From NCBI GenBank assembly GCA_964544475.1, contig CAZJBS010000004.1, forward strand, positions 124,001 through 188,000: 64,000 nucleotides of DNA. The letters run 5' to 3'. Below the pieces are notes generated by a model. That model saw only the letters and a list, made by a program, of their open reading frames with translations. It did not search any database and had not been told where the DNA came from. This stretch comes from CAZJBS01 sp964544475. GTDB taxonomy: Bacteria; CLD3; SB21. Shown one piece after another: positions 15,720 to 22,575 of this stretch. Every line of letters starts with the position of its first letter. The first letter of the stretch is position 1. The position numbers and the translations under genes were made by a program.

Positions 15720-16190
15720 ATGAGCAAATTCTACGTGACCCGGGAAGGTCTGCAGAAGCTAAAAGATGAAATCAAACATCTCAAGAACGTCAAGCGACCC
15801 GAGGTGGCCCAACGCGTGCAGACCGCACGGGAACATGGCGATCTGAAAGAGAATGCCGAGTACCATGCCGCCAAAGAAGAACTCCAGCATCTTCAGAACA
15901 AGATCAACGATCTTGAATTCAAAGCCATGCACGCCACAATCGTCCAGGAAAATGACATTCCGTCGGACAGAGTGTACATCCTGGCCACAGTGGATTTGCA
16001 GGACATGAAGACAAAAGAAAAAATCACTTACAGCCTGGTGCCTGACACCGATGCCGATTGGGAAAACGGTAAGATCTCGGTCAATTCACCGATTGGAAAG
16101 GGATTGCTTGGCAAAGCCGTCGGTGAAATTGCCAGGATAAAGATCCCGGCCGGTGAACTGCAACTCAAAGTGCTCGAAATCCGGCGATAG
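15720..16190 (+). CDS. greA: Transcription elongation factor GreA
   Basis: A 156-residue protein of normal length. The N-terminal coiled coil (FYVTREGLQKLKDEIKHL to the ELQHLQNKINDLE helix) has the acidic tip AREHGDLKENAEYHAAKEE, which enters the RNA polymerase secondary channel and stimulates RNA cleavage. The C-terminal FKBP-like domain ends SPIGKGLLGKAVGEIARIKIP. All expected parts are present. Confidence 0.96.
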   Translation: MSKFYVTREGLQKLKDEIKHLKNVKRPEVAQRVQTAREHGDLKENAEYHAAKEELQHLQNKINDLEFKAMHATIVQENDIPSDRVYILATVDLQDMKTKEKITYSLVPDTDADWENGKISVNSPIGKGLLGKAVGEIARIKIPAGELQLKVLEIRR

Positions 16191-16202
16191 ACGGAGCGTA
16201 AC

Positions 16203-16424
16203 ATGGAACAAACAAAGCCATCTCCATCGGATCCCGCCTCCGAAACTGACACGCGTCTCCGGCGCGGGCGACGATGGCGGCTGTACGGATGGTCGGTCAT
16301 TGGACTGATGGCCGCCGCCGTTGCACTCAACCTTTTCGACCTTATCGACCCCGAAGTCAACCGTTTCCTTTTGCCGTTAATCGTCGTGGCGTATGTGATC
16401 TACGTGATTTTTAGAAAACGTTGA
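16203..16424 (+). CDS. Small two-span membrane protein, unknown
   Basis: A 73-residue protein with a hydrophilic, Arg-rich front (residues 1-27) and two membrane spans (WSVIGLMAAAVALNLF and FLLPLIVVAYVIYVIF), ending FRKR. SD GGAG lies just before the ATG. It sits between greA (12 bp) and bshA (21 bp) in the same direction, so it is most likely a real gene. I do not recognise a family. Confidence 0.65.
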   Translation: MEQTKPSPSDPASETDTRLRRGRRWRLYGWSVIGLMAAAVALNLFDLIDPEVNRFLLPLIVVAYVIYVIFRKR

Positions 16425-16445
16425 CATGGGCCTGAAGGAGCCTTC

Positions 16446-17603
16446 ATGAAAATCGGTATTACGTGCTATCCCACGTATGGCGGCAGCGGCGTGTTGGCCA
16501 CCGAACTCGGTATAGAACTTGCCAAACGAGGTCATGAGATTCATTTCATCGCGTCCGATATGCCGTTTCGGCTGGCCGGATTTCGGGACCGGGTGTATTT
16601 TCATGCGGTGGATGTGATGACCTATCCGGTCTTTGAACACGCTCCTTATGCGCTCTCTCTGGCGGCACGAATGGCCGAGGTGGCGGAATTCGAAGATCTC
16701 GACCTGCTGCATGTTCATTACGCCATTCCCCACGCTCCCAGTGCGTACCTGGCCAAACAAATGGTGAAAAAGAACAACCGCCTGCGCGAGCTCAAAATAG
16801 TAACGACATTGCACGGGACGGATATCACTTTGCTGGGCATGGATCGGTCGTTTCTGAACCTCATCAAGTTCTCAATCGACGAAAGCGACGGAACGACGGC
16901 TGTTTCAAAATATCTGCGCAACCGTACCTATTCGGAATTCCGTCCAAATCGGAAGATTGAGGTCATTCATAATTTTGTTGATGTCGAAAAATACAAACCC
17001 GAAGCCGCTGAAGAGACGTCCTGCAATCGCTTCGTCCATCGCCTGGCTCCGGGCAATGAGAAGATAATCATGCATACGAGCAATTTCAGACCGGTCAAAC
17101 GTGTGCAGGACGTGGTTCGCGTCTTCGATCAGGTCCGACGGTCAATCAAAGCCAAACTTGTTCTGATCGGCGATGGGCCGGAACGGTACAATGTGGAGCA
17201 GTTGATCCGTGAACTCAAACTCGAGGATGACGCGGTTTTGCTTGGCAAGCAGGACGCGCTCAACGAACTGCTGGGGTGCGCAGATGTGTTTCTGCTCCCA
17301 TCCGAGACCGAAAGCTTCGGTCTGGCGGCGCTTGAGGCCATGAGCGCAGGCGTGCCCGTCGTCACAACCAACGTTGGCGGCTTGCCTGAAATAAACGTAC
17401 ATGGCGAAACAGGCTATCTTGAAAACAGCGGGGACATTGACGCGATGGCCCGTGACGTCACAACGATCCTTTCAGACAACGGACTCGCCAAGACCATGGG
17501 ACAGAATGCCCGCGAACGTGTGCTGGCCAATTTCACGACCGATCGTGTGGTGCCGCAATATATGGAATACTACGAGAGCGTCCTCCAGGGGAAGAACCTG
17601 TGA
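16446..17603 (+). CDS. bshA: N-acetyl-alpha-D-glucosaminyl L-malate synthase BshA
   Basis: A 385-residue GT4 enzyme that joins GlcNAc from UDP-GlcNAc to L-malate, the first step of bacillithiol. BshA-type features are the opening KIGITCYPTYGGSGVLATELG, HVHYAIPHAPSAYLA, TTLHGTDITLLG, and the sugar-nucleotide site LLPSETESFGLAALEAMSAGVPVV. The SD is AAGGAG. The last step gene bshC lies at 36405; a bshB deacetylase is not seen in the window. Its stop overlaps the next GTG start (GTGA). Confidence 0.93.
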   Translation: MKIGITCYPTYGGSGVLATELGIELAKRGHEIHFIASDMPFRLAGFRDRVYFHAVDVMTYPVFEHAPYALSLAARMAEVAEFEDLDLLHVHYAIPHAPSAYLAKQMVKKNNRLRELKIVTTLHGTDITLLGMDRSFLNLIKFSIDESDGTTAVSKYLRNRTYSEFRPNRKIEVIHNFVDVEKYKPEAAEETSCNRFVHRLAPGNEKIIMHTSNFRPVKRVQDVVRVFDQVRRSIKAKLVLIGDGPERYNVEQLIRELKLEDDAVLLGKQDALNELLGCADVFLLPSETESFGLAALEAMSAGVPVVTTNVGGLPEINVHGETGYLENSGDIDAMARDVTTILSDNGLAKTMGQNARERVLANFTTDRVVPQYMEYYESVLQGKNL

Positions 17604-18340
17604 AATCCCGATCCACGATATTGATCATGGCCCATCGCGGGGTGACGTCTTCGGGTTTTCCTGAAAATTCCCTGCCCGGCTTTCAAGCCGTGATCGACGA
17701 AGGATATGGCGGTGTAGAAATGGACGTTCGTATCACCAAGGATCGTCATTTGGTGGTTTTCCACGATATCAGGTTGGAGCGGCTGACGGACCATGGCCGT
17801 GGGATGGTCCGAACCAAAACCCTTTCCGAACTCCAGAAACTCCGGCTCCGGAGCCGGGTCGTTGACACGCACATTCCTTCATTGGTCGAAGTGCTTGACT
17901 TGTTTCGTCATACCCACGTCGTGCTCAACATCGAAATCAAAAGTGAAATGCCGATTCGGGGGCGAATCGAGGCTCGAGTTCTGGAGCTGGTGCATCACTA
18001 CGGAGTTGGACGCCGTGTGATCATCAGTTCATTCAATCCGCTCGTAATCCGGAAAGTTCAGAAATTAGATCCGACCATGCGTACGGGGTTCATATACGAG
18101 AAAAGGCTTCCAAACTTCAACCGGCATCTCGCGCAGGGCATGATCGTGAGTTCCTGGCATCCCAACTTCAAAGGTGTTACGGCCAGAGTCATCGAGAGGG
18201 CGCGCGAAAAAGGTTGTACGGTCTTTCCGTGGACCGTCAACGATGCCGAGGACATTGAACGCATGGTCGCACTCGGCGTGGACGGCGTGATTACCGATTT
18301 TCCAGGTCGAGTACAGTCCATTCTAAAGACGGTGAAATAG
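17600..18340 (+). CDS. Glycerophosphodiester phosphodiesterase family protein
   Basis: A 246-residue TIM-barrel enzyme that cleaves glycerophosphodiesters to glycerol-3-phosphate and an alcohol. It shows AHRGVTSSGFPENSLPGF (catalytic His-Arg, metal Glu), EMDVRITKDRHLVVFHD, and the late WTVNDAEDIERMVALGVDGVITD. There is no signal peptide, so it is cytoplasmic. It begins at GTG, overlapping the bshA stop by 4 bp, and ends directly before carA. Confidence 0.92.
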   Translation: MKSRSTILIMAHRGVTSSGFPENSLPGFQAVIDEGYGGVEMDVRITKDRHLVVFHDIRLERLTDHGRGMVRTKTLSELQKLRLRSRVVDTHIPSLVEVLDLFRHTHVVLNIEIKSEMPIRGRIEARVLELVHHYGVGRRVIISSFNPLVIRKVQKLDPTMRTGFIYEKRLPNFNRHLAQGMIVSSWHPNFKGVTARVIERAREKGCTVFPWTVNDAEDIERMVALGVDGVITDFPGRVQSILKTVK

Positions 18341-19465
18341 ATGTCAAGGATCAGAGCCAAACTTGTTCTGGAAGACGGCACCCATTATGATTGTTTTTCT
18401 TTCGGCGCCGCTGGTGAAGTCACCGGAGAAATTGTATTCAACACCAGTATGACCGGTTATCAGGAAATCCTGACGGATCCATCATATTTTGGACAAATGG
18501 TCGTGATGACCTATCCACTCATCGGCAATTATGGCATCAACCGTTTTGATTTTGAATCGTCAAAGCCCCACGTGCGCGCGTTGATTGTCAGGGAGATGTG
18601 TTCGGTCCCTTCCAACTGGCGGTCGGACGACTCACTCGAAACACTGCTTTCCGAACATGGCATCATGGGTGTGGACGGGATCGACACCAGGGCTATCACC
18701 CGTCATGTCCGGCGATTCGGCGCGATGCGGGCCATTCTATCATCGACAGATCTCGACACCAACCGTCTACTCGAAAAGGTGAAACTGGCGCCTTCTATGG
18801 TCGGCGCCAACTTGGTCGATGAAGTGACCTGCAAGACAGACTATGACTGGAATGAGAAGAACCAGCAGCTATGGCAAATACGCGAGCATGCGGAAAAGCC
18901 ATCCATGCGTAAGGTCGTCGTGTACGATTTTGGAGTCAAACACAACATCCTCAGGAAATTCGCAGAGCGGGGATGCCAGTTGCGAGTTGTACCGGCCCGA
19001 ACGACCGCTGAGCGCGTGTTTCAAATGGAACCCGATGGCGTCTTTCTATCCAATGGTCCTGGTGATCCGGAAGCCGTGGACTATGTGATTCCCGAGATCA
19101 GGAAGTTCTTTGGCAAAATGCCTGTTTTTGGAATCTGTCTTGGCCAGCAATTGCTCGGGCTCGCCCTGGGAGGGCGTACGTACAAATTGAAATTCGGGCA
19201 CCGCGGTGCCAACCATCCGGTGAAGAATCATGAAACTGGCGTCATTGAAATCACATCGCAGAATCACGGATTCAACGTCGACCCCAGGTCGCTTGACGAG
19301 AGACACATCGAGCTGACGCATTGGAATTTGTACGACGGAACGCTCGAAGGATTTCGCCACAAGGAACTTCCGATCTTCTCCGTTCAGTACCATCCCGAAG
19401 CATCCCCGGGGCCACATGACAGCGACTACCTCTTCAACGCATTCCTGGACAGCATGGAAACATAA
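18341..19465 (+). CDS. carA: Carbamoyl-phosphate synthase small (glutaminase) subunit
   Basis: A 374-residue subunit that frees ammonia from glutamine for carbamoyl phosphate synthesis (arginine and pyrimidines). The N-terminal domain (FGAAGEVTGEIVFNTSMTGYQEILTDPSY) is followed by a class I amidotransferase with nucleophile in FGICLGQQLLG and the His-Glu pair in YHPEASPGPHD. It starts at the base after the GDPD stop. carB is not adjacent; a convergent gene follows 33 bp later. Confidence 0.96.
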   Translation: MSRIRAKLVLEDGTHYDCFSFGAAGEVTGEIVFNTSMTGYQEILTDPSYFGQMVVMTYPLIGNYGINRFDFESSKPHVRALIVREMCSVPSNWRSDDSLETLLSEHGIMGVDGIDTRAITRHVRRFGAMRAILSSTDLDTNRLLEKVKLAPSMVGANLVDEVTCKTDYDWNEKNQQLWQIREHAEKPSMRKVVVYDFGVKHNILRKFAERGCQLRVVPARTTAERVFQMEPDGVFLSNGPGDPEAVDYVIPEIRKFFGKMPVFGICLGQQLLGLALGGRTYKLKFGHRGANHPVKNHETGVIEITSQNHGFNVDPRSLDERHIELTHWNLYDGTLEGFRHKELPIFSVQYHPEASPGPHDSDYLFNAFLDSMET

Positions 19466-19498
19466 TCTGAGTCGAAGCCGTCGGTATCCCGTTTGACA

Positions 19499-19981
19499 TT
19501 AGGTTCTATCTTCGCCAGCCAGGAATCTTTCAATCTGCCTCCGATGCCTCAGAACATGTACAATCGCGTGTTCCATAAGCTGCTCAACATCATACAACCC
19601 TCCCCAGCGCGTGCGAATCTGAACGGCCATCATTTCGTCGTCGTTCATGTCCCATCGGCCTTCGAGAGTCGCTGCTGTATAAGTCAGCACCGTCCGTAAC
19701 TCTTCGCGCGCTTCAGGCAATGTGTAGACACTTCGCGGCGGGCTCGACGATGGAATGTCGAAAGCCACTCTGAAATAGTCGGCATAAGCATAGCCCGATC
19801 CAATAACATGCGCCATCACTGTCTGAATCGAACGACATTCAGGATTGGTTGTCTGAGGATCGCGTATCATCTCGAAGGTGGCGACATCCATACGATCGAT
19901 TATTCGGATCAGTTCATCCGATGCCCTCTCGTATTCGTCCATCATCGCCCCCACGGCGCCGGATCGGTATGGTCGTTTCAT
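19499..19981 (-). CDS. DinB/YfiT-like four-helix protein
   Basis: A 160-residue protein with the DinB helical layout: a first helix GAVGAMMDEYERASDELIRII, VMAHVIGSGYAYADYF holding the first metal-type His, and LMEHAIVHVLRHRRQIERFL holding the second cluster. The superfamily includes bacillithiol S-transferases (BstA/YfiT), and bshA and bshC are in this window, so a thiol-transferase role is a reasonable guess. The start at 19981 has an AGGAG SD; the open frame continues upstream but without a sensible protein. Confidence 0.78.
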   Translation of the reverse strand: MKRPYRSGAVGAMMDEYERASDELIRIIDRMDVATFEMIRDPQTTNPECRSIQTVMAHVIGSGYAYADYFRVAFDIPSSSPPRSVYTLPEAREELRTVLTYTAATLEGRWDMNDDEMMAVQIRTRWGGLYDVEQLMEHAIVHVLRHRRQIERFLAGEDRT

Positions 19982-20072
19982 ACGTGGAACTCCTGAAAGC
20001 ATGCATGTAAGATAGTCAAGAAAGACACAGGCCCGAGAATCGCCGTGATCTAAACACCGGCGGCCGAATCGG

Positions 20073-20249
20073 TCAATCCACCGCCCAGCCGGAAAGACTA
20101 TCGGCAAACGCAAAACCATGTACGGTATTGCCTTGTGGACTCGGATGGCCCCATTCAAATCGGTACGAAAGCTGCGCCGCAGCCGGATCAACCACAAAAC
20201 AGAAAAAGACACAAACAATACAAGCCTGAGCCGTTCGAGCCAGGAACAT
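20073..20249 (-). pseudogene. Truncated Ycf48-like/BNR repeat protein (front end only)
   Basis: A 58-codon ORF with SD GGAGG, a good signal peptide (ARTAQACIVCVFFCFVVDPAAAQ) and then FEWGHPSPQGNTVHGFAFADSLSGWAV followed at once by a stop. The W-x-PSPQGNT-x-GxxFxDxxxGWAV pattern is the first blade of Ycf48/photosynthesis-II-assembly-type beta-propellers that are secreted in FCB bacteria and normally several hundred residues long. The repeat should go on with G-x-x-G-T and a T-DGG-x-W motif, but none of the frames downstream to 19982 holds this. I read it as a gene whose body was deleted. Confidence 0.6.
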
Positions 20250-20281
20250 ATGACCTCCGTCAACGTATGGATGGGTCAAAC

Positions 20282-20310
20282 AATGTAGACAACGAACTAT
20301 CTGCAGTCAA
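20282..20310 (-). promoter_or_regulatory. Candidate sigma-70 promoter of the truncated gene (and perhaps dinB)
   Basis: On the minus strand TTGACT (20310-20305), 17-bp spacer, TACATT (20287-20282). The ATG of the remnant lies about 33 bp downstream. Confidence 0.45.
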
Positions 20311-20523
20311 GAAGGGGTTGATACATGAACATGGTGCGCAGCTTGATAGGCTGCGTCTGTCAATCGAAAAATGATGCGCTTGAATCTCGATCACGACTAT
20401 CCTAGATTGACGCAGGATACAGCCTTTTGGGTTTTTGGTCACGACGGCCGCTGGATTCGATTGATGGCACTAACTTGATTCCGCTCTGGTTTTCAATACA
20501 AAACTGACAAGGAGTATGGTACT
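20311..20523. other. Non-coding stretch between the truncated gene and the M64 peptidase gene
   Basis: With the remnant and its promoter, the region 19982-20523 holds no intact gene. I see only short chance frames. TTGATT (20475) and TACAAA (20497) with a 16-bp spacer could be a promoter for the M64 gene, but its start point would fall on the ribosome binding site. Confidence 0.5.
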
Positions 20524-21933
20524 ATGAAAGCGCTTTTTGTTCTTCTGTTCGTGCTCACCGGCCTGGATGCGACGGCCTACGATGATTTGTTTACCAATCA
20601 AACCATGCGTTTGGATTATTTTCACAGCGGCGTTGCAAAAGAAGAGCACATCAGTCTTGACGAAGTCCGTGTCGAGGGTCCCTGGGCTGGAAGCAAAACT
20701 CAGCTGATCGACCGAAGCAATCTCGGCAAGTACCTTTTTGAAATTGCCGATGCCGGCACGAACCAGGTTATTTATTCGCGCGGCTTTGCGAGTATCTATG
20801 GCGAGTGGGAAACGACCGGGGAAGCCGCCAAAGGTGTATGGCGCACTTTCCATGAATCGCAACGATTTCCGGAACCCAGGAAGCCGTTTCAATTTGTGCT
20901 TAAAAAACGCAAGGATGACGGTACGTTTACTGAAATCTACTCCACCCGCATTGATCCACAAAGCCGTTTTGTCAACCGTTCGCCGATCGTTCCGATTGGA
21001 ATTCCATGGACCGTGTTTGAAAATGGCGACCCGGCTGGCAAGGTCGATATTCTGATCCTGTCCGATGGATACACGGCATCGGAAAGAGACCGGTTCCACA
21101 AAGACGCGACGCGCCTCGTCGATGCCATGTTCCGTACGGAGCCATTCAAGAGCCGCAAGAAGGATTTCAACGTGCGGGCTATCGACATCGCCGCAGAAGA
21201 ATCCGGCATCAGCAACCCCAGAAGAGGGATCTGGCGCAACAGCGTTTTGGGGCTGAGTTTCAATTCGTTTGATTCCGACCGTTATGTCCTGACGTACGAA
21301 AACAAGACTGTCAGGGAGATTGCAGCGGCGGTTCCATACGATGCCGTCATCATGGTATTCAATGACCGCAAATACGGGGGTGGCGGTATTTTCAACCTGT
21401 ACGCCACCGTTTCGGCGACGACGGGTCCATCCGAATACGTTTTTATTCACGAATTCGGGCACTCCTTCGCCGGTTTGGCTGATGAATATTACACATCGTC
21501 CACCGCCTATGAGGAATACGTGCCACCCGGTGTGGAGCCATGGGAGCCCAATATCACTGCGCTTCTGGATCCGTCGGCGATCAAGTGGAAACACCTGATG
21601 GAGAAAGAAACACCCTTGCCGTCACCTTGGAACAAAGAGGCCTATGACGAATTTGATCTTCAGATGCAGAAGCGACGTGAGCAATTGGTCGCGATGAAAG
21701 CGCCGGATGACGAATACGAAAAGATCTTTGTGGAAGTAAAGAAAGCCACGACACCGATCCTCAATGGCAATAAGCTCTTTGGAAAGGTTGGGGCGTTTGA
21801 AGGGGCGGGGTATGTGTCGAAAGGCATGTACCGGCCGCAGATCGATTGCATCATGTTCACACGCAATGACGTGCCGTTCTGCAAAGTGTGTGAAGAAGCG
21901 ATTAACAAAACAATCGACATGTGCACGCGTTAA
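20524..21933 (+). CDS. M64-family (IgA-peptidase-like) zinc metallopeptidase, secreted
   Basis: A 469-residue exported protein. After a signal peptide (1-18) comes a beta-rich N-terminal domain (about 20-150) and the M64 catalytic domain with VDILILSDGYTASERDRFHKDA and the zinc site HEFGH (309-313) followed by FAGLADEYY (third ligand region near 320). The C-terminus has paired cysteines in IDCIMFT and PFCKVCEEAI. Peptidases of this family are secreted or surface-bound; the target is unknown. SD AAGGAG. A bidirectional terminator follows. Confidence 0.9.
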   Translation: MKALFVLLFVLTGLDATAYDDLFTNQTMRLDYFHSGVAKEEHISLDEVRVEGPWAGSKTQLIDRSNLGKYLFEIADAGTNQVIYSRGFASIYGEWETTGEAAKGVWRTFHESQRFPEPRKPFQFVLKKRKDDGTFTEIYSTRIDPQSRFVNRSPIVPIGIPWTVFENGDPAGKVDILILSDGYTASERDRFHKDATRLVDAMFRTEPFKSRKKDFNVRAIDIAAEESGISNPRRGIWRNSVLGLSFNSFDSDRYVLTYENKTVREIAAAVPYDAVIMVFNDRKYGGGGIFNLYATVSATTGPSEYVFIHEFGHSFAGLADEYYTSSTAYEEYVPPGVEPWEPNITALLDPSAIKWKHLMEKETPLPSPWNKEAYDEFDLQMQKRREQLVAMKAPDDEYEKIFVEVKKATTPILNGNKLFGKVGAFEGAGYVSKGMYRPQIDCIMFTRNDVPFCKVCEEAINKTIDMCTR

Positions 21934-21981
21934 CGGGGATCCCGGAGCCTCGCCGGAGGGCCATGAACATTCGTATCAAGG

Positions 21982-22012
21982 AAAAAGGCTGTCCGCTCCG
22001 GACAGCCTTTTT
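21982..22012. terminator. Bidirectional rho-independent terminator
   Basis: AAAAAGGCTGTCCG pairs with CGGACAGCCTTTTT around a CTC loop. It separates the convergent M64 peptidase gene (plus) and the clpC-linked gene (minus), and it has T runs on both sides. Confidence 0.93.
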
Positions 22013-22033
22013 CGTACCGAACAAACAAATGGT

Positions 22034-22564
22034 CTACTCGATGATGATGTCGATGATACGATCCTTCGTAAGATCAAAATTCAATTCCTTCTTTTCACCG
22101 CCCTCTTCGAATTCGATCGAAAACACCTTATTGTATTCATCTTTCAGACTGATGACTCCGGTCTTAGATACGCCCTTTCCTCGCAGTTCGTCGTAATAGG
22201 ACACCTGTACTCGATCGCCGTGATCCAACGCCTCCAGTAGCTGAACAATCGTGTCGATGTCCATGTAGGATTCCGTCTGCGTTTCATCCAGATCGATACT
22301 GATGGCCATTCTTGTGAGACCGGCGATATCACCGCTGTCGATCGAATAGTCGACAGCTTCGGCGGAGCCTTCCTCGACCATTCCAAATCCCCCGGCGTCG
22401 GTGTGCACATGGCTGATTCGGCCCGATATGGTCGATCGCGACCCATCCCAATTGATTCGTTCGACGGTGACACCATCGTTTATTTGGAAAGTTCGGATGA
22501 TTTCCCGAAGCTTATCATCTTCGAGCGCGCCGTCCCTTCCTTTCTTTTTCTTCCCAAAAAGCAT
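22034..22564 (-). CDS. Conserved-looking cytosolic protein of unknown function, downstream of clpC
   Basis: A 176-residue acidic soluble protein. The first nine residues are Lys-rich (LFGKKKKGR). The rest looks like two small beta domains: VTVERINWDGSRSTISGRISHV, and DRVQVSYYDELRGKGVSKTGVISLKDEYNKVFSIEFEEG, an SH3-like or Sm-like pattern. No signal peptide or membrane span. It begins 11 bp after the clpC stop with SD GGAG and ends at the shared terminator, so it is the second gene of a clpC operon. I do not recognise the family. Confidence 0.6.
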   Translation of the reverse strand: MLFGKKKKGRDGALEDDKLREIIRTFQINDGVTVERINWDGSRSTISGRISHVHTDAGGFGMVEEGSAEAVDYSIDSGDIAGLTRMAISIDLDETQTESYMDIDTIVQLLEALDHGDRVQVSYYDELRGKGVSKTGVISLKDEYNKVFSIEFEEGGEKKELNFDLTKDRIIDIIIE

Positions 22565-22575
22565 GAAGTGCTCCG

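Noticed and set aside
20475..20502. Promoter TTGATT-16-TACAAA for the M64 peptidase gene
   Set aside because: The predicted start point falls on the ribosome binding site, which makes it doubtful; not listed as a feature.
20470..21594. 374-codon minus-strand ORF opposite the M64 peptidase gene
   Set aside because: Shadow frame; the plus-strand frame has a signal peptide and a complete HEFGH zinc site.
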